NCBI RefSeq assembly: GCF_036226525.1
Contig: NZ_CP108487.1
Span: forward strand, 3,038,001-3,102,000
DNA from: Kribbella sp. NBC_01245
GTDB taxonomy: Bacteria; Actinomycetota; Actinomycetes; Propionibacteriales; Kribbellaceae
Direction: 5' to 3'
DNA length: 64,000 nt
Position 1 is the first letter of the stretch. Each line of letters starts with the position of its first letter. The notes below the pieces were generated by a model that was given only the letters and a program-made list of their open reading frames with translations, was not told where the DNA came from and searched no databases. Positions 25,480 through 34,958 of the stretch are shown here, in pieces. The translations under genes were made by a program, and so were the position numbers.

Positions 25480-26480
25480 CCTTGTTCGAGCTGGAATTCA
25501 TGCAGCGGGCGCTGATCGCCGGGTTCCTGACCGGCCTGGCCGCTCCCGCGATCGGCACCTACTTGGTGCAGCGCAGGCTCTCGCTGATGGGCGACGGGAT
25601 CGGCCATATCGCCATCACCGGTGTCGCCCTCGGCCTGCTCACCGGTACGGCGCCCGTGCTGACCGCCATCATCGTCGCCATCGCCGGCGCCACCGCGATC
25701 GAATTCGTCCGGGCCCGCGGCAAGGCCAGTGGTGACGTGGCGTTGGCCCTGCTGTTCTACGGCGGTATCGCGGGTGGTGTGCTGCTGATCGGTCTCGCCG
25801 GACAAGGCGCCGCCACCCTCAACACGTACCTCTTCGGCTCCCTGACGACGGTCTCCGCCAGCGATTTGTGGGTCGTCGTCGGCCTGGCCGTCACGGTCCT
25901 CGTTGTCGCCGTCGGGTTGTCCCCGCAGCTGTTCGCGGTCTGCCAGGACGAGGAGTTCGCCCGCGTCACCGGGCTGCGCGTACAACTGCTGAACGTCCTG
26001 ATCGCGGTGATGGCCGCCGTGACCGTGACGGTCGCGATGCGTACGGTCGGCCTCTTGCTGGTGAGCGCGTTGATGGTCGTACCGGTGGCGACGGCCCAGC
26101 AGCTGACGCGGTCCTTCCGCAGTACGTTCGCGACGGCGTGCGCTTTGGGTGTGACCGCGTGTCTGGCGGGCATCATCACGTCGTACCACGCGGACGTCGC
26201 GCCCGGCGCCACCATCGTCGTACTGGCCCTGGCCGGGTTCATCGTCGCGGCGACCGCCGGCACGCTGATCCGCCGGCGCCGGGGTGCGGTGGCACCGCTC
26301 GCGGACGACGAACCGGAGGTGTCGGTGCCGGAGCCCGCGCCGCACGTGGTCAGCGCCACCCACGGCCACGGACACGACCGGGACTGCGGGCATCCCGCGA
26401 TCGAGCACGGCGATCACGTTGACTATGTGCACGACGGCCACTTGCACGCGGCCCACGGAGACCATTGGGACGAGCACTAG
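25476..26480 (+). CDS. znuB: zinc ABC transporter permease
   Basis: A 334-residue ABC-3 family permease with about eight membrane helices (residues 10-270) and the coupling motif near GDGIGHIAITGVALG. The cytoplasmic C-terminal tail is strikingly His/Asp-rich (GHGHDRDCGH, HGDHVDYVHDGHLH) and could buffer or sense zinc. The ATG at 25476 overlaps the znuC stop (ATGA); an ATG four codons earlier is possible. It completes the Zur-controlled znuACB operon. Confidence 0.93.
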   Translation: MTLFELEFMQRALIAGFLTGLAAPAIGTYLVQRRLSLMGDGIGHIAITGVALGLLTGTAPVLTAIIVAIAGATAIEFVRARGKASGDVALALLFYGGIAGGVLLIGLAGQGAATLNTYLFGSLTTVSASDLWVVVGLAVTVLVVAVGLSPQLFAVCQDEEFARVTGLRVQLLNVLIAVMAAVTVTVAMRTVGLLLVSALMVVPVATAQQLTRSFRSTFATACALGVTACLAGIITSYHADVAPGATIVVLALAGFIVAATAGTLIRRRRGAVAPLADDEPEVSVPEPAPHVVSATHGHGHDRDCGHPAIEHGDHVDYVHDGHLHAAHGDHWDEH

Positions 26481-26553
26481 CCGGGCTCGATAGTTGGCGA
26501 ATTGCTCACTTCTGAGAGACTGGCGGGTAGCAATCAAGATGTCAGGAGGAACG

Positions 26554-26949
26554 GTGGCCATCGGAACACGCTCGACCCGCCAGCGCGCGGCGGTCGCGAC
26601 CGTGCTCGAGACGCTCGACGATTTCCGCACCGCGCAGGAGATCCACCAGGAGCTGCGCACTGCCGGGCAGGCCGTCGGTCTGACCACCGTCTACCGCACG
26701 CTGCAGGCCCTCGCGGACTCGAGCGAGGTCGACGTGCTTCGCACCGCGGACGGCGAAACGGCGTACCGGCGCTGCTCGAAGGGGCATCACCACCACCTGG
26801 TCTGCCGCAACTGCGGCCGCACGGTGGAGGTCGAAGGGCCCGCCGTCGAGCGCTGGGCCGACAAGGTCGCCGGTGAGCACGGGTACTCCGACATCAGTCA
26901 CACGCTGGAGATCTTCGGCACCTGCGCCGAATGCCAGAAGCTCAGCTGA
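26554..26949 (+). CDS. zur: zinc uptake regulator, Fur family
   Basis: A 131-residue Fur-family repressor: winged helix (RSTRQRAAVATVL to TVYRTLQALADSSEVDVL), then the dimer domain with HHHHLVCRNCGRTVEV and GTCAECQ, the two CxxC pairs of the structural zinc site. The GTG at 26554 follows AGGAGG; longer starts are possible. It sits next to znuACB and the Zur boxes, and near glyS/uppS as in mycobacteria, supporting Zur rather than Fur. It overlaps the convergent MBL gene by 8 bp. Confidence 0.92.
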   Translation: MAIGTRSTRQRAAVATVLETLDDFRTAQEIHQELRTAGQAVGLTTVYRTLQALADSSEVDVLRTADGETAYRRCSKGHHHHLVCRNCGRTVEVEGPAVERWADKVAGEHGYSDISHTLEIFGTCAECQKLS

Positions 26950-27538
26950 CGTTTTCCCGCTCGGCCTCGATGGTGGTCGTGTCGCCGTGACCGGTGTGTA
27001 CGACGGTCTCGCCGGGAAGCGTCAATAGGCGCTCGCGGATCGACGCGAGAATGGTCGGCTTGTCGCTGTACGAACGACCCGTCGCGCCCGGTCCACCGTG
27101 GAACAACGTGTCGCCGGTGAAGACGTGCCCTTCGGCGTACAGGCTGGTGCTGCCCGGCGAATGACCCGGCGTATGGATCGCCGTCAGCGTCGTACCGGCG
27201 ATCTCGAACGTCGTACCGTCGTCGAGCTGGTGATCAGGGTTGGTGCCGGGGTATTCGGCGTGCCAGAGCATCTGGTCGGCCGGGTTCATCCAGATCGGGG
27301 CGTTGGTCGCGTCCCGGAGCGCGGTCGCCGCGTTGATGTGGTCGTTGTGGCCGTGGGTGAGGATGATCGCGATTGTTCGCCGGCCGGCGATCGCCTCGAC
27401 GATTTTGGTGGCGTCGTGGGCGGCGTCGATGACGATGAGCTCTTCGTCATCGCCGATGAGCCAGACGTTGTTGTCGACGTCCCAGGTGCCGCCGTCGAGG
27501 CTGAACGTGCCGTTGGTGACCACTCGTTGGATTTGCAT
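26942..27538 (-). CDS. MBL-fold metallohydrolase paired with mycothiol formaldehyde dehydrogenase
   Basis: A 198-residue metallo-beta-lactamase-fold hydrolase with the complete zinc set THGHNDH, HTPGHSPGST, FTGDTLF and VVHTGHGD, close to glyoxalase II-like thioesterases. It directly follows the S-(hydroxymethyl)mycothiol dehydrogenase gene with no gap. It may therefore hydrolyse S-formylmycothiol, the product of that enzyme, regenerating mycothiol and formate (inference from context and fold). Confidence 0.88.
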   Translation of the reverse strand: MQIQRVVTNGTFSLDGGTWDVDNNVWLIGDDEELIVIDAAHDATKIVEAIAGRRTIAIILTHGHNDHINAATALRDATNAPIWMNPADQMLWHAEYPGTNPDHQLDDGTTFEIAGTTLTAIHTPGHSPGSTSLYAEGHVFTGDTLFHGGPGATGRSYSDKPTILASIRERLLTLPGETVVHTGHGDTTTIEAERENVS

Positions 27539-28624
27539 TTAGAAGAGCACCACCGAGCGGAGTACGTCGCCGCGATGCATCTTGCCGAACGCCTCTTCCA
27601 CCTGGTCGAGCGCGATCGTCTCGGAGACGAAGGCGTCGAGCGGCAGCCGGCCCTGCAAGTGCAGATCGATCAGCATCGGGAAATCGCGGCTCGGCAGACA
27701 GTCGCCGTACCAGCTCGACTTGAGCGAACCGCCTCGGCCGAAGAAGTCGAGCAACGGCATCTCCAGGCGCATCTCGGGAGTCGGTACGCCGACGAGCACA
27801 ACCGTGCCGGCCAAGTCCCGCGCGTAGAAGGCCTGCTTCCACGTCTCGGGCCGGCCGACGGCGTCGATCACCACGTCCGCCCCGAAGCCGTCCGTCAACG
27901 CCTGCACCGCCTCGACCACGCCCTCGCCGGTCGTGTGGATCGTGTGGGTGGCGCCGAGTTCCTTGGCGACGGCGAGCTTTCGTTCGTCGACGTCGATCGC
28001 GATGATGCGGGCGGCCCCGGCGAGGCGCGCGCCGACCACGGCCGCCGTACCGACGCCGCCGCAACCGATGACCGCGACGGAATCACCGCGGCCGACATTC
28101 CCGGTGTTGACAGCGGCCCCGATCCCGGCCATCACGCCACACCCGAGCAGTCCCGCCACCTCGGGCTTGACCGCCGGATCGACCTTGGTGCATTGCCCGG
28201 CCGCGACCAGCGTCTTCTCGGCGAAGGCGCCGATGCCGAGGGCGGGCGACAACTCGGTACCGTCGGCGAGCGTCATCTTCTGCTCGGCGTTGAACGTGCT
28301 GAAGCAATACCAGGGGCGTCCGCGCAGGCACGCCCGGCAGTTGCCGCAGACCGCCCGCCAGTTCAGTACGACGAAATCGCCGGGCGCGATCGCGGTCACG
28401 CCCTCGCCGACCGCCTCGACGATCCCGGCCGCCTCGTGCCCGAGCAGGAACGGGAAGTCGTCGTTGATACCGCCCTCCCGATAATGCAGGTCGGTATGGC
28501 ACACCCCGCACGCCTGAACCTGCACCACCGCCTCCCCCGGCCCAGGCGCCGGCACCATGATCTCCTCGATCGTCACCGCCGCCCCACGCGCCCGAGCGAC
28601 CACACCTCGCACAATTTGGCTCAC
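27539..28624 (-). CDS. mscR: S-(hydroxymethyl)mycothiol dehydrogenase
   Basis: A 361-residue zinc alcohol dehydrogenase of the class III/mycothiol type. Seen: catalytic-zinc region [14 protein letters not shown] and GHEAAG, the structural-zinc loop [18 protein letters not shown]-binding [10 protein letters not shown] and the family-specific [12 protein letters not shown]. It oxidises the formaldehyde-mycothiol adduct and can also reduce S-nitrosomycothiol. The GTG start at 28624 gives [11 protein letters not shown], the usual N-terminus. It marks a mycothiol-producing actinobacterium. Confidence 0.92.
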   Translation of the reverse strand: MSQIVRGVVARARGAAVTIEEIMVPAPGPGEAVVQVQACGVCHTDLHYREGGINDDFPFLLGHEAAGIVEAVGEGVTAIAPGDFVVLNWRAVCGNCRACLRGRPWYCFSTFNAEQKMTLADGTELSPALGIGAFAEKTLVAAGQCTKVDPAVKPEVAGLLGCGVMAGIGAAVNTGNVGRGDSVAVIGCGGVGTAAVVGARLAGAARIIAIDVDERKLAVAKELGATHTIHTTGEGVVEAVQALTDGFGADVVIDAVGRPETWKQAFYARDLAGTVVLVGVPTPEMRLEMPLLDFFGRGGSLKSSWYGDCLPSRDFPMLIDLHLQGRLPLDAFVSETIALDQVEEAFGKMHRGDVLRSVVLF

Positions 28625-28815
28625 CCTCGCGAGGCTAGCCCTCCCCCGCTTTCCCCCGCCGCCCCGCGCGTGTCCCCCTGCCGCGTCGCCCCCGCTCCGC
28701 ACGGCGACGGAAGGCGGGCCGGACGAGTAGGCGGTGGGCGTGTCCACCGGTTGGGGGACAGGTGGTCATCCGGATGGCGCCTGTGCGGGGAAGCGCCGGG
28801 CGGGAGGGTTAAGGC

Positions 28816-29700
28816 ATGACCGACAACGACTTCGCCGTGCGGGCCAGTGGGCTCGTCAAGCGCTATCCGGACAAGGTCGCCGTGGACGGCGTCGACCTGG
28901 ACATTCACCGGGGTGAGGTTTTCGCCCTGCTCGGCCCGAACGGTGCCGGGAAGACCACCACTACAGAGATCCTGGAGGGGTATCGCCGTCGGGACGCGGG
29001 CGAGGTCAGCGTGCTCGGCACGGACCCGCAGCATGGCGATCGGCGTTGGCGCAGCCGCCTCGGCATCGTCGCCCAGTCGTCGCGGGATGAAGCCGAGGCG
29101 TCCGTGGCCGAGTTGATCCACCACTACGCCGGGTATTACCCGAACCCGCGTGATCCCGACGAGGTGATCGCGTCGGTGGGGCTCGAGGAGAAGCGGAAGA
29201 CGCGTACGCGCAAGCTCTCCGGGGGCCAGCGCCGCCGGTTGGACGTCGCCCTCGGCGTCATCGGCAATCCCGAACTGCTCTTCCTCGACGAGCCAACGAC
29301 GGGTTTCGATCCCGAGGCGCGTCGCCAGTTCTGGGGGTTGATCGAGGCGCTTCGCACGGGTGGTACGACGATCCTGCTGACCACGCATTACCTCGACGAG
29401 GCGGAGCACCTGGCCGATCGGGTCGGCGTGATCGCCGGCGGCAAGATGATCGAGCTCGGTACGCCGGAGACCCTCGGCGGTCGGGGCGCACGGGTCGCGC
29501 GGGTCCGCTGGCTGGACGCGGACGGCGCGCACGAGATCCGTACCGATAACCCGACGGCCGAGGTCGCCAGGTTGATGACGCGGTTCGACGGGGAGATCCC
29601 CGAGCTGTCGATCCACCGGCCGAGCCTGGAAGACATCTACCTCGACCTGATCGGTATCAACGCCGCCGCCACCGAGCTGGAAACCGGAGTGTCCGCATGA
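28816..29700 (+). CDS. ABC-2 type exporter ATP-binding protein
   Basis: A 294-residue ATPase: Walker A GPNGAGKTTT, signature LSGGQRRRLDVALG, Walker B LLFLDEPTTGFD and switch LTTHYLDEAEHLADR, the DrrA-like exporter type. The C-terminal extension ends in SLEDIYLDLIG, typical of this family. Its stop overlaps the permease start (ATGA). With the following permease and two-component system it probably forms an exporter sensed and controlled by its own histidine kinase. Confidence 0.93.
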   Translation: MTDNDFAVRASGLVKRYPDKVAVDGVDLDIHRGEVFALLGPNGAGKTTTTEILEGYRRRDAGEVSVLGTDPQHGDRRWRSRLGIVAQSSRDEAEASVAELIHHYAGYYPNPRDPDEVIASVGLEEKRKTRTRKLSGGQRRRLDVALGVIGNPELLFLDEPTTGFDPEARRQFWGLIEALRTGGTTILLTTHYLDEAEHLADRVGVIAGGKMIELGTPETLGGRGARVARVRWLDADGAHEIRTDNPTAEVARLMTRFDGEIPELSIHRPSLEDIYLDLIGINAAATELETGVSA

Positions 29701-30527
29701 CCACGTTCGTCGCCACCACCAAACCGTTGCCCTCGGCCCTCAAAGTCGGACTTTCGCGAACCAGGCTTGAAGTAAAGCAGTTCTTCCGGGAGAAGGAGCA
29801 GTTGATCTTCACCTTCTTCTTCCCGATCATCTTCCTCGGTATTTTCTCGGCCGTCTTCAGCAGTTCGGACTTCTTCGACGGCAAGGTCACCGCCGCGACG
29901 TACTTCACGCCGGGAATGATTGCCTCCGGCATCTTCTTGACCAGCTTCCAATCGCTGGCCATCACGATCGCGATGGAACGCGACGAGGCGCTGCTGAAAC
30001 GGCTCCGCGGTACGCCGATGTCACCGCAGTCGTACTTCATCGGCAAGATCGGGCTGGTCCTGGTCACGTCGATCGCGCAGTTCGCCCTGCTGTTGGTGAT
30101 CGCGGGCCTGTTCCTCGGCGTCGACCTGCCGACCGCGCCGGCGAAGTGGCTGAACTTCCTCTGGATCTTCCTGCTCGGTACGGCGTCCGGCTCGGTCCTC
30201 GGTATCGCGTACTCCGTTCTGCCGAAGTCCGGCAAGTCCGCGTCGGCCGTCGTCACACCAGTGGTCCTGGTGCTTCAGTTCATCTCCGGCGTCTACTTCG
30301 TCTACAACGCGCTGCCGGAGTGGATGCGCACGATCGCCGAGTTCTTCCCGCTGAAGTGGCTGGCGCAGGGTATGCGCTCGGTCTTCCTGCCGGACGGCTT
30401 CGAGGTCAACGAGGTCAGCGGTTCCTGGCAGCTCGGCACGGGCGCCATCGTGCTGACCGCGTGGCTGGTGGTCGGACTGGTGCTCTGCCAGCGGTTCCTC
30501 CGCTGGACCCGTGACGACTCGGTCTAG
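29697..30527 (+). CDS. ABC-2 type transporter permease
   Basis: A 276-residue permease with six predicted membrane helices; the first is FTFFFPIIFLGIFSAVF. The cytoplasmic motif ERDEALLKRLRGTPMSP is the classical ABC-2 conserved loop (ER-x-x-G-T-P). Together with the preceding ATPase it would export a drug, lipid or peptide; the cargo is not predictable. Confidence 0.92.
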   Translation: MTTFVATTKPLPSALKVGLSRTRLEVKQFFREKEQLIFTFFFPIIFLGIFSAVFSSSDFFDGKVTAATYFTPGMIASGIFLTSFQSLAITIAMERDEALLKRLRGTPMSPQSYFIGKIGLVLVTSIAQFALLLVIAGLFLGVDLPTAPAKWLNFLWIFLLGTASGSVLGIAYSVLPKSGKSASAVVTPVVLVLQFISGVYFVYNALPEWMRTIAEFFPLKWLAQGMRSVFLPDGFEVNEVSGSWQLGTGAIVLTAWLVVGLVLCQRFLRWTRDDSV

Positions 30528-30572
30528 TGGCAGGCGTGCACTGAGATGGGGTGGCAGAGGAAGATAAGGCCC

Positions 30573-31790
30573 ATGGATGGTTTGCGGCACGACCATGAGC
30601 AGGATGTCTGGGTGAAGTCGATGACCGCCTGGCACATCGTGTTCTGGGTGCTGCTGTTGACGACCATTGTCCTGTCCTTCCTGACCGAGCTGAGCAGCAC
30701 CCGGCGGATCGCGTTCATCGCGGCACTGGTGGCGATGGCGGTCGCGCACTACTTCATCGGGCAGCCGGCCTCGCTCTCCCGTCGCCCCGTCCCATCGCAC
30801 GTCTACCGGATCCTGCTGATCGTCCTGATCACGTTCACGGTGCTGATCTACCCGCAATCGGTCTTCCTGCTGTTCATCATTTCCCCGCAGATCTGGCTGC
30901 TCAGCGAGAAGACCAGCGAGGGCATCGCGTACAGCGTCGTCCTGCTGATCACCGTCGGCACGGCCCAGATCGGCGCCCGCGGCTTCAGCTGGGAAGGCTT
31001 CCGCGAGACGGTGCCGTGGCTGACGATCAGCCTGGTCGCCAGCATCATGCTCGGCCTCTGGATCGAGCGAGTGATCAATCAGAGCGAGCAACGAGCCGAG
31101 CTCATCCTCGAGCTGGAAGCCACCCGCGACAAGCTGGCCGAGGCGCACCACACCGCCGGGGTGATGGCCGAGCGCGAGCGGATGGCGCGCGAGATCCACG
31201 ACACTCTGGCCCAGGGCATGACCAGCATCGTGATGCTCTCGCAGGCGGCCCAAGTCGAACTCAAACGCGGCGACACCGAACCGGCCAACGGCCGGCTCGC
31301 CGCCATCGAGGACACCGCCCGCGAGAATCTCGCTGAGGCGCGAGCCCTGGTCGCGGCGTTCACTCCGGTCGCGTTGTCCGGGGCGAACCTCACCGAGGCG
31401 CTGCAACGACTCGCTGAACGCTTCGCCGCGGAGACCGGGGTCGACGTACAGGTCGAGCTCGATCTCGCCGATGACCAGATCGCCGGGCTGCCGCAGGGCC
31501 AGCAGGTGGTGTTGCTGCGGGCGGCGCAGGAGTCGCTCGCGAATATCCGTAAGCATGCCGGTGCCACGCGGGTGCGAATCACGCTGGGCATCTCGGCGGA
31601 TGGCGTACGCATCGAGATCCGGGATGACGGCCTCGGGTTCGTGCCGGACGAGCCCGCGCCCGGGTTCGGGTTGGCCGCGATGCGGGGGCGCGTCGAGGAG
31701 TCGGGCGGTACCGTCCAGGTCGAGAGCGCGCCTGGGCAGGGCACTCGGGTCGAGGTTCTCATCCCTACCAGCGCTTTGGAGGTTCGATGA
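30573..31790 (+). CDS. sensor histidine kinase (NarL/DesK type)
   Basis: A 405-residue kinase: five or six membrane helices in the first 160 residues, a short coiled segment, HisKA_3 dimerisation domain with phospho-acceptor His in MAREIHDTLAQGMTS, and an HATPase domain with N box (LLRAAQESLANIRKHA), IRDDGLGF and the GFGLAAMRGR G box. The start at ATG 30573 is uncertain; 30546 is also in frame. It is coupled to the response regulator (ATGA) and follows the ABC exporter by 45 bp. Confidence 0.92.
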   Translation: MDGLRHDHEQDVWVKSMTAWHIVFWVLLLTTIVLSFLTELSSTRRIAFIAALVAMAVAHYFIGQPASLSRRPVPSHVYRILLIVLITFTVLIYPQSVFLLFIISPQIWLLSEKTSEGIAYSVVLLITVGTAQIGARGFSWEGFRETVPWLTISLVASIMLGLWIERVINQSEQRAELILELEATRDKLAEAHHTAGVMAERERMAREIHDTLAQGMTSIVMLSQAAQVELKRGDTEPANGRLAAIEDTARENLAEARALVAAFTPVALSGANLTEALQRLAERFAAETGVDVQVELDLADDQIAGLPQGQQVVLLRAAQESLANIRKHAGATRVRITLGISADGVRIEIRDDGLGFVPDEPAPGFGLAAMRGRVEESGGTVQVESAPGQGTRVEVLIPTSALEVR

Positions 31791-32428
31791 ACGTGCGGGT
31801 GGTTGTCGTGGATGATCACCCGGTGGTGCGTTCCGGCCTGATCGGCATGCTCGGCGTCACCGACGACATCGAGGTGGTCGGCGAGGCGGGCGACGGCGAG
31901 GAAGCACTCGCCGTGGTCGAGAACACCCGGCCGGACGTCGTACTGATGGACCTGCGCATGCCGCGCCGCGACGGCGTCTCCGCGACCGGCGCGATCGTGA
32001 CGGGATACCCGGCGACCAAGGTGCTCGTGCTGACGACGTACGACACCGACGCGGACATCCTGCACGCGGTCGAGGCCGGCGCAACGGGCTACCTGCTCAA
32101 AGACACGCCGCATGCCGAGCTGCTCGACGGCATTCGCGCGGCGGCCCGGGGTGAGACCGTGCTCGCGCCTCCGGTGGCGGCCAAACTGATGTCCCGCATG
32201 CGTACGCCGGTCTCAACCGCGGCAGCGCCTTCGCCACGAGAGCTGGAGGTCCTCGCGGCCGTCGCGCGGGGGCTTAGTAATGCGGAGATCGGGCGCGAGT
32301 TGTTCATCGGCGAGGCGACGGTCAAAACCCACCTCCAACGCCTCTTCGCCAAACTAGACGTAGACGACCGAACCCGAGCCGTAACCACCGCCATCGAACG
32401 CGGCCTCCTCCCCTCCCCCCGCCGCTAA
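31787..32428 (+). CDS. LuxR/NarL-family response regulator
   Basis: A 213-residue regulator: receiver domain with VVVVDDHPVV, phospho-acceptor Asp in DVVLMDLRMP, Thr in LVLTTYD and Lys in YLLKD, then a LuxR helix-turn-helix with LEVLAAVARGLSNAEIG and ATVKTHLQRLFAKL. It partners the kinase just upstream; the likely target is the ABC exporter operon. Confidence 0.93.
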   Translation: MNVRVVVVDDHPVVRSGLIGMLGVTDDIEVVGEAGDGEEALAVVENTRPDVVLMDLRMPRRDGVSATGAIVTGYPATKVLVLTTYDTDADILHAVEAGATGYLLKDTPHAELLDGIRAAARGETVLAPPVAAKLMSRMRTPVSTAAAPSPRELEVLAAVARGLSNAEIGRELFIGEATVKTHLQRLFAKLDVDDRTRAVTTAIERGLLPSPRR

Positions 32429-32445
32429 CCGCTTCTCTTTTGCAT

Positions 32446-32528
32446 TCATCGGTCCCTTGTGACCAACCCCCGGCGCGTCATCGGGCCCTCGTGACGCGGC
32501 GTGTTGCCGATCATCGGTCCCTTGTGAC
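32446..32528. repeat. 33-bp-period repeat, three units (locus C)
   Basis: Cores of the TCATCGGTCCCTTGTGAC type start at 32446, 32478 and 32511 (spacings 32 and 33 bp), with linkers again containing CGGCGTGTTG. The array occupies the gap between the convergent response-regulator and uppS genes and is followed 14 bp later by a long perfect inverted repeat. Both elements begin with TTTGCATTCAT. Confidence 0.85.
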
Positions 32529-32542
32529 CACGCGCGCCGTTC

Positions 32543-32638
32543 CTTTGCATTCATTCGTCGGAATCCGCCCTCTGGCCGCGGCTGACCCGCGCGGGTCAGC
32601 AGACGGGTGAGGGCGGATTCCGACGAATGAATGCAAAG
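32543..32638. repeat. 96-bp perfect inverted repeat with inner palindrome
   Basis: Thirty-bp perfect arms lie at 32543-32572 and 32609-32638 (starting CTTTGCATTCATTCGTCGG). A second perfect 20-bp palindrome (GCTGACCCGC / GCGGGTCAGC, 32581-32600) sits in the middle. A diverged copy of the arms occurs at 62967-63060. It lies between convergent genes, so it could end transcription from both sides, but the arm length and recurrence suggest a MITE- or REP-like element. Confidence 0.85.
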
Positions 32639-32645
32639 TGGTGGG

Positions 32646-33455
32646 TCAGGCCTTTGCTCCGCCGTAGCGGCGGTCGCGCTGGGCGTAGATCTCGATCGCC
32701 CGCCAGAGATCACGCCGATCGAAATCCGGCCAAAGCGTGTCGAGGAAGACCATCTCGGCGTACGCCAACTGCCAGACCAGGAAGTTCGACGTACGCTGCT
32801 CCCCCGACGACCGGACGAACAGATCCACCTCGGGAATCTCCGGGTGATACAGGTACTTCGCGACCGTCTGCTCGGTGATGCGATTCGGGTTCAACTTGCC
32901 CGCGGCAACGTCTGCCGCGATGTCCTGCACCGCGTCCGCGATCTCGGCCCGGCCGCCGTAGTTCACGCAGAACTGCAGCGTGATCACGTCGTTGTCCTTG
33001 GTCCGCTCCTGCGCGTCCTCCAGCTCGGAGATGACGCTCTTCCACAGCCGCGGCCGCCGTCCCGACCAGACCACCCGCACGCCCATCGCGTCCAGCTCGT
33101 CGCGCCGGCGATGGATCACGTCGCGGTTGAACCCCATCAGGAACCGGACCTCGTCGGGCGACCGGGACCAGTTCTCGGTGGAGAACGCGTAGGCCGAGAT
33201 CGTCTTCACGCCGATCTCGATACCGCCCTTGATCACGTCGAGCAGCGAGGCCTCGCCCATCTTGTGACCCTCGGTACGCGGCAACCCGCGCGACTTGGCC
33301 CAGCGCCCGTTGCCGTCCATCACGATCGCCACGTGCTTCGGCACCAGCTCCGCGGGAATCTCCGGCGGCCGCGCGCCCGACGGATGCGGATCAGGCGCCA
33401 CGAAATCCCGCCGACCAACCGTTTCCCCACCACGCCGCCGCGTCAACCGAGCCAT
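32646..33455 (-). CDS. uppS: isoprenyl transferase (undecaprenyl diphosphate synthase type)
   Basis: A 269-residue cis-prenyltransferase that extends allylic diphosphates to the polyprenyl carrier used in cell-wall synthesis. Seen: catalytic [14 protein letters not shown] (Asp near 47), [17 protein letters not shown], and the C-terminal pyrophosphate region [16 protein letters not shown] plus WPDF. Start choice is uncertain between ATG 33455, ATG 33473 and GTG 33485, because no strong ribosome-binding site is visible. It keeps its actinobacterial position near recO, now separated from it by vapBC. Confidence 0.93.
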   Translation of the reverse strand: MARLTRRRGGETVGRRDFVAPDPHPSGARPPEIPAELVPKHVAIVMDGNGRWAKSRGLPRTEGHKMGEASLLDVIKGGIEIGVKTISAYAFSTENWSRSPDEVRFLMGFNRDVIHRRRDELDAMGVRVVWSGRRPRLWKSVISELEDAQERTKDNDVITLQFCVNYGGRAEIADAVQDIAADVAAGKLNPNRITEQTVAKYLYHPEIPEVDLFVRSSGEQRTSNFLVWQLAYAEMVFLDTLWPDFDRRDLWRAIEIYAQRDRRYGGAKA

Positions 33456-33552
33456 CCCCGAAGTCTGCCTCATCCCCAACCCCACTTATCCACAGGCCCT
33501 CAGCAGCCACCGCCCCAACCTGAAAGAATTACGACCCTCGCCAACAACGGAA

Positions 33553-33589
33553 CGGAGATATACGCTTGGGGACTATCGATATATACGGA
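33553..33589. promoter_or_regulatory. AT-rich vapBC promoter/operator region
   Basis: An AT-rich patch unlike its surroundings holds two similar motifs, GGAGATATACG (33554-33564) and ATATATACGGAGG (33579-33591), and the palindrome TATCGATA (33574-33581). It lies just before the antitoxin start, where VapB-VapC complexes normally bind to autoregulate. The GGAGG also serves as the antitoxin's ribosome-binding site. Confidence 0.45.
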
Positions 33590-33598
33590 GGCGAGTCG

Positions 33599-33805
33599 AT
33601 GACCAAGACGCTGATCGACATCGACGACAACCTGCTCGCCCAGGCGACATCCGCACTGGGCACTCGGACGAAGAAGGACACCGTGAACGAGGCATTGGCG
33701 AGAGTCGTCCGGATCGCCGCGTTCGAGAGCGCGGTGGAGTTCGCTCGCGAAGGCGGGTTCGACGATGCGCTGAATCCGGAAGTGATGAAAGGCGCATGGC
33801 GCTAG
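33599..33805 (+). CDS. vapB: type II antitoxin, VapB family
   Basis: A 68-residue protein with a ribbon-helix-helix start (TKTLIDIDDNLLAQATSALG, then KDTVNEALARVV) and a C-terminal acidic/aromatic tail that would wrap the toxin. It would bind DNA and neutralise the adjacent PIN-domain RNase. ATG 33599 has GGAGG upstream. The stop overlaps the toxin start by 10 bp, ensuring coupled translation. Confidence 0.87.
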   Translation: MTKTLIDIDDNLLAQATSALGTRTKKDTVNEALARVVRIAAFESAVEFAREGGFDDALNPEVMKGAWR

Positions 33806-34215
33806 CGCAATACCTGATCGACAAGAGTGCCCTGACGCGACTTGCTTCGCAGGCCGTGACTCAGGCGCTCACACCGCTCGTCCGCGCCGGGCTGACCGCG
33901 ACGGCCGGCATCGTCGCGCTCGAGATGCTCTACAGCGCCCGACGGGTGGCAGAGCACGACCGGATTCGCGCCGATCTTCGGGCGCACGAGTGGCTCCACG
34001 CCATCGACGAGGACTTCAGCCGCGCCATCGACGTACAGCGCGAGCTCTGCACCACCGGCCGTCACCGGGCGGTGTCGCTTCCCGACCTGCTGGTCGCCGC
34101 CATTGCCGAACGGCACAACGTGACCGTGCTGCACTACGACGCCGACTTCGACCTCATCGCCGACGTCACCGGCCAGCCGACCAGGTGGGTCGTGCCGCGC
34201 GGGAGTGTGGCTTAA
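33796..34215 (+). CDS. vapC: type II toxin, VapC PIN-domain ribonuclease
   Basis: A 139-residue PIN-domain protein. The acidic site is intact: D9 (YLIDKS), E43 (VALEML), D97 ([11 protein letters not shown]) and D115/D117 (HYDADFD). Such toxins cleave tRNA or rRNA with Mg or Mn when free of VapB. It overlaps vapB upstream, and its end overlaps recO by 4 bp on the opposite strand, showing a tight insertion between uppS and recO. Confidence 0.9.
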   Translation: MALAQYLIDKSALTRLASQAVTQALTPLVRAGLTATAGIVALEMLYSARRVAEHDRIRADLRAHEWLHAIDEDFSRAIDVQRELCTTGRHRAVSLPDLLVAAIAERHNVTVLHYDADFDLIADVTGQPTRWVVPRGSVA

Positions 34216-34946
34216 GGGGTTAGGTCTAAGTGGGGGAGGGAGCGGAGTTGGCGGTCTAGATGCCAGGCTACGAAGGCGGAGACGAGGCCGGCGGCTTCGC
34301 GGCGGGATCTTGGTTCGGCGGCTTCGGCGACGGGCCAGTCGCCGGTGAGCAGGGCGGCCAGGAGGCGGACGGTGCCGGGGGCGGGCATGGCGGAGGCCGG
34401 GGGGCGGCAGTTCGCACAGACCATGCCGCCGGCGGCCGGGTTGAACGCGCGGTGCGGCCCCACGTCACCACACTTGGCGCAGTCGTCGAACGAGGGCGCA
34501 TAACCCGAGATCGCCAGCGAGCGCAGCAGGAACGAGTCGAGCACCAGCCCGGGCTCGCGCTCCCCCATCGACAACACGCGGAGGGCTCCCGCGAGCAAAA
34601 GGTGCTGCTGGGTGGCGGGCTCTTTCTCCTCGACGACCAGCCGATCAGCCGTTTCGAGCAGCACCGTGCCGGCCGTATACCGCGCGTAATCGCCGACGAT
34701 GCGTTCGCCGTACGCCCCGATGATGACGGCCTGCGTGATGACGTCGAGCGTGCGGCCGGTGGCGAGCTGAAGATCCACGTGCATGAACGGTTCGAGCCGG
34801 GCGCCGAACCGCGACGACGTCCGCCGCACGCCTTTCACGACCGCGCGGATCTTGCCGTGCGACCGGGTCAGCAGCGTGGCGATCCGGTCGGCTTCGCCCA
34901 GTTTCTGGGTTCGAAGCACGACGGCTTCGTCACGGTAGAGCGGCAC
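34212..34946 (-). CDS. recO: DNA repair protein RecO
   Basis: A 244-residue protein of the RecFOR pathway that helps load RecA on SSB-coated DNA. The N-terminal OB-fold begins with [20 protein letters not shown]; a zinc-finger-like CAKCG...CANC motif lies near residues 150-175, then a helical C-terminus. Length matches the family. It neighbours uppS as in many actinobacteria. Confidence 0.94.
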   Translation of the reverse strand: MPLYRDEAVVLRTQKLGEADRIATLLTRSHGKIRAVVKGVRRTSSRFGARLEPFMHVDLQLATGRTLDVITQAVIIGAYGERIVGDYARYTAGTVLLETADRLVVEEKEPATQQHLLLAGALRVLSMGEREPGLVLDSFLLRSLAISGYAPSFDDCAKCGDVGPHRAFNPAAGGMVCANCRPPASAMPAPGTVRLLAALLTGDWPVAEAAEPRSRREAAGLVSAFVAWHLDRQLRSLPHLDLTP

Positions 34947-34958
34947 CCATTCAGTCTC

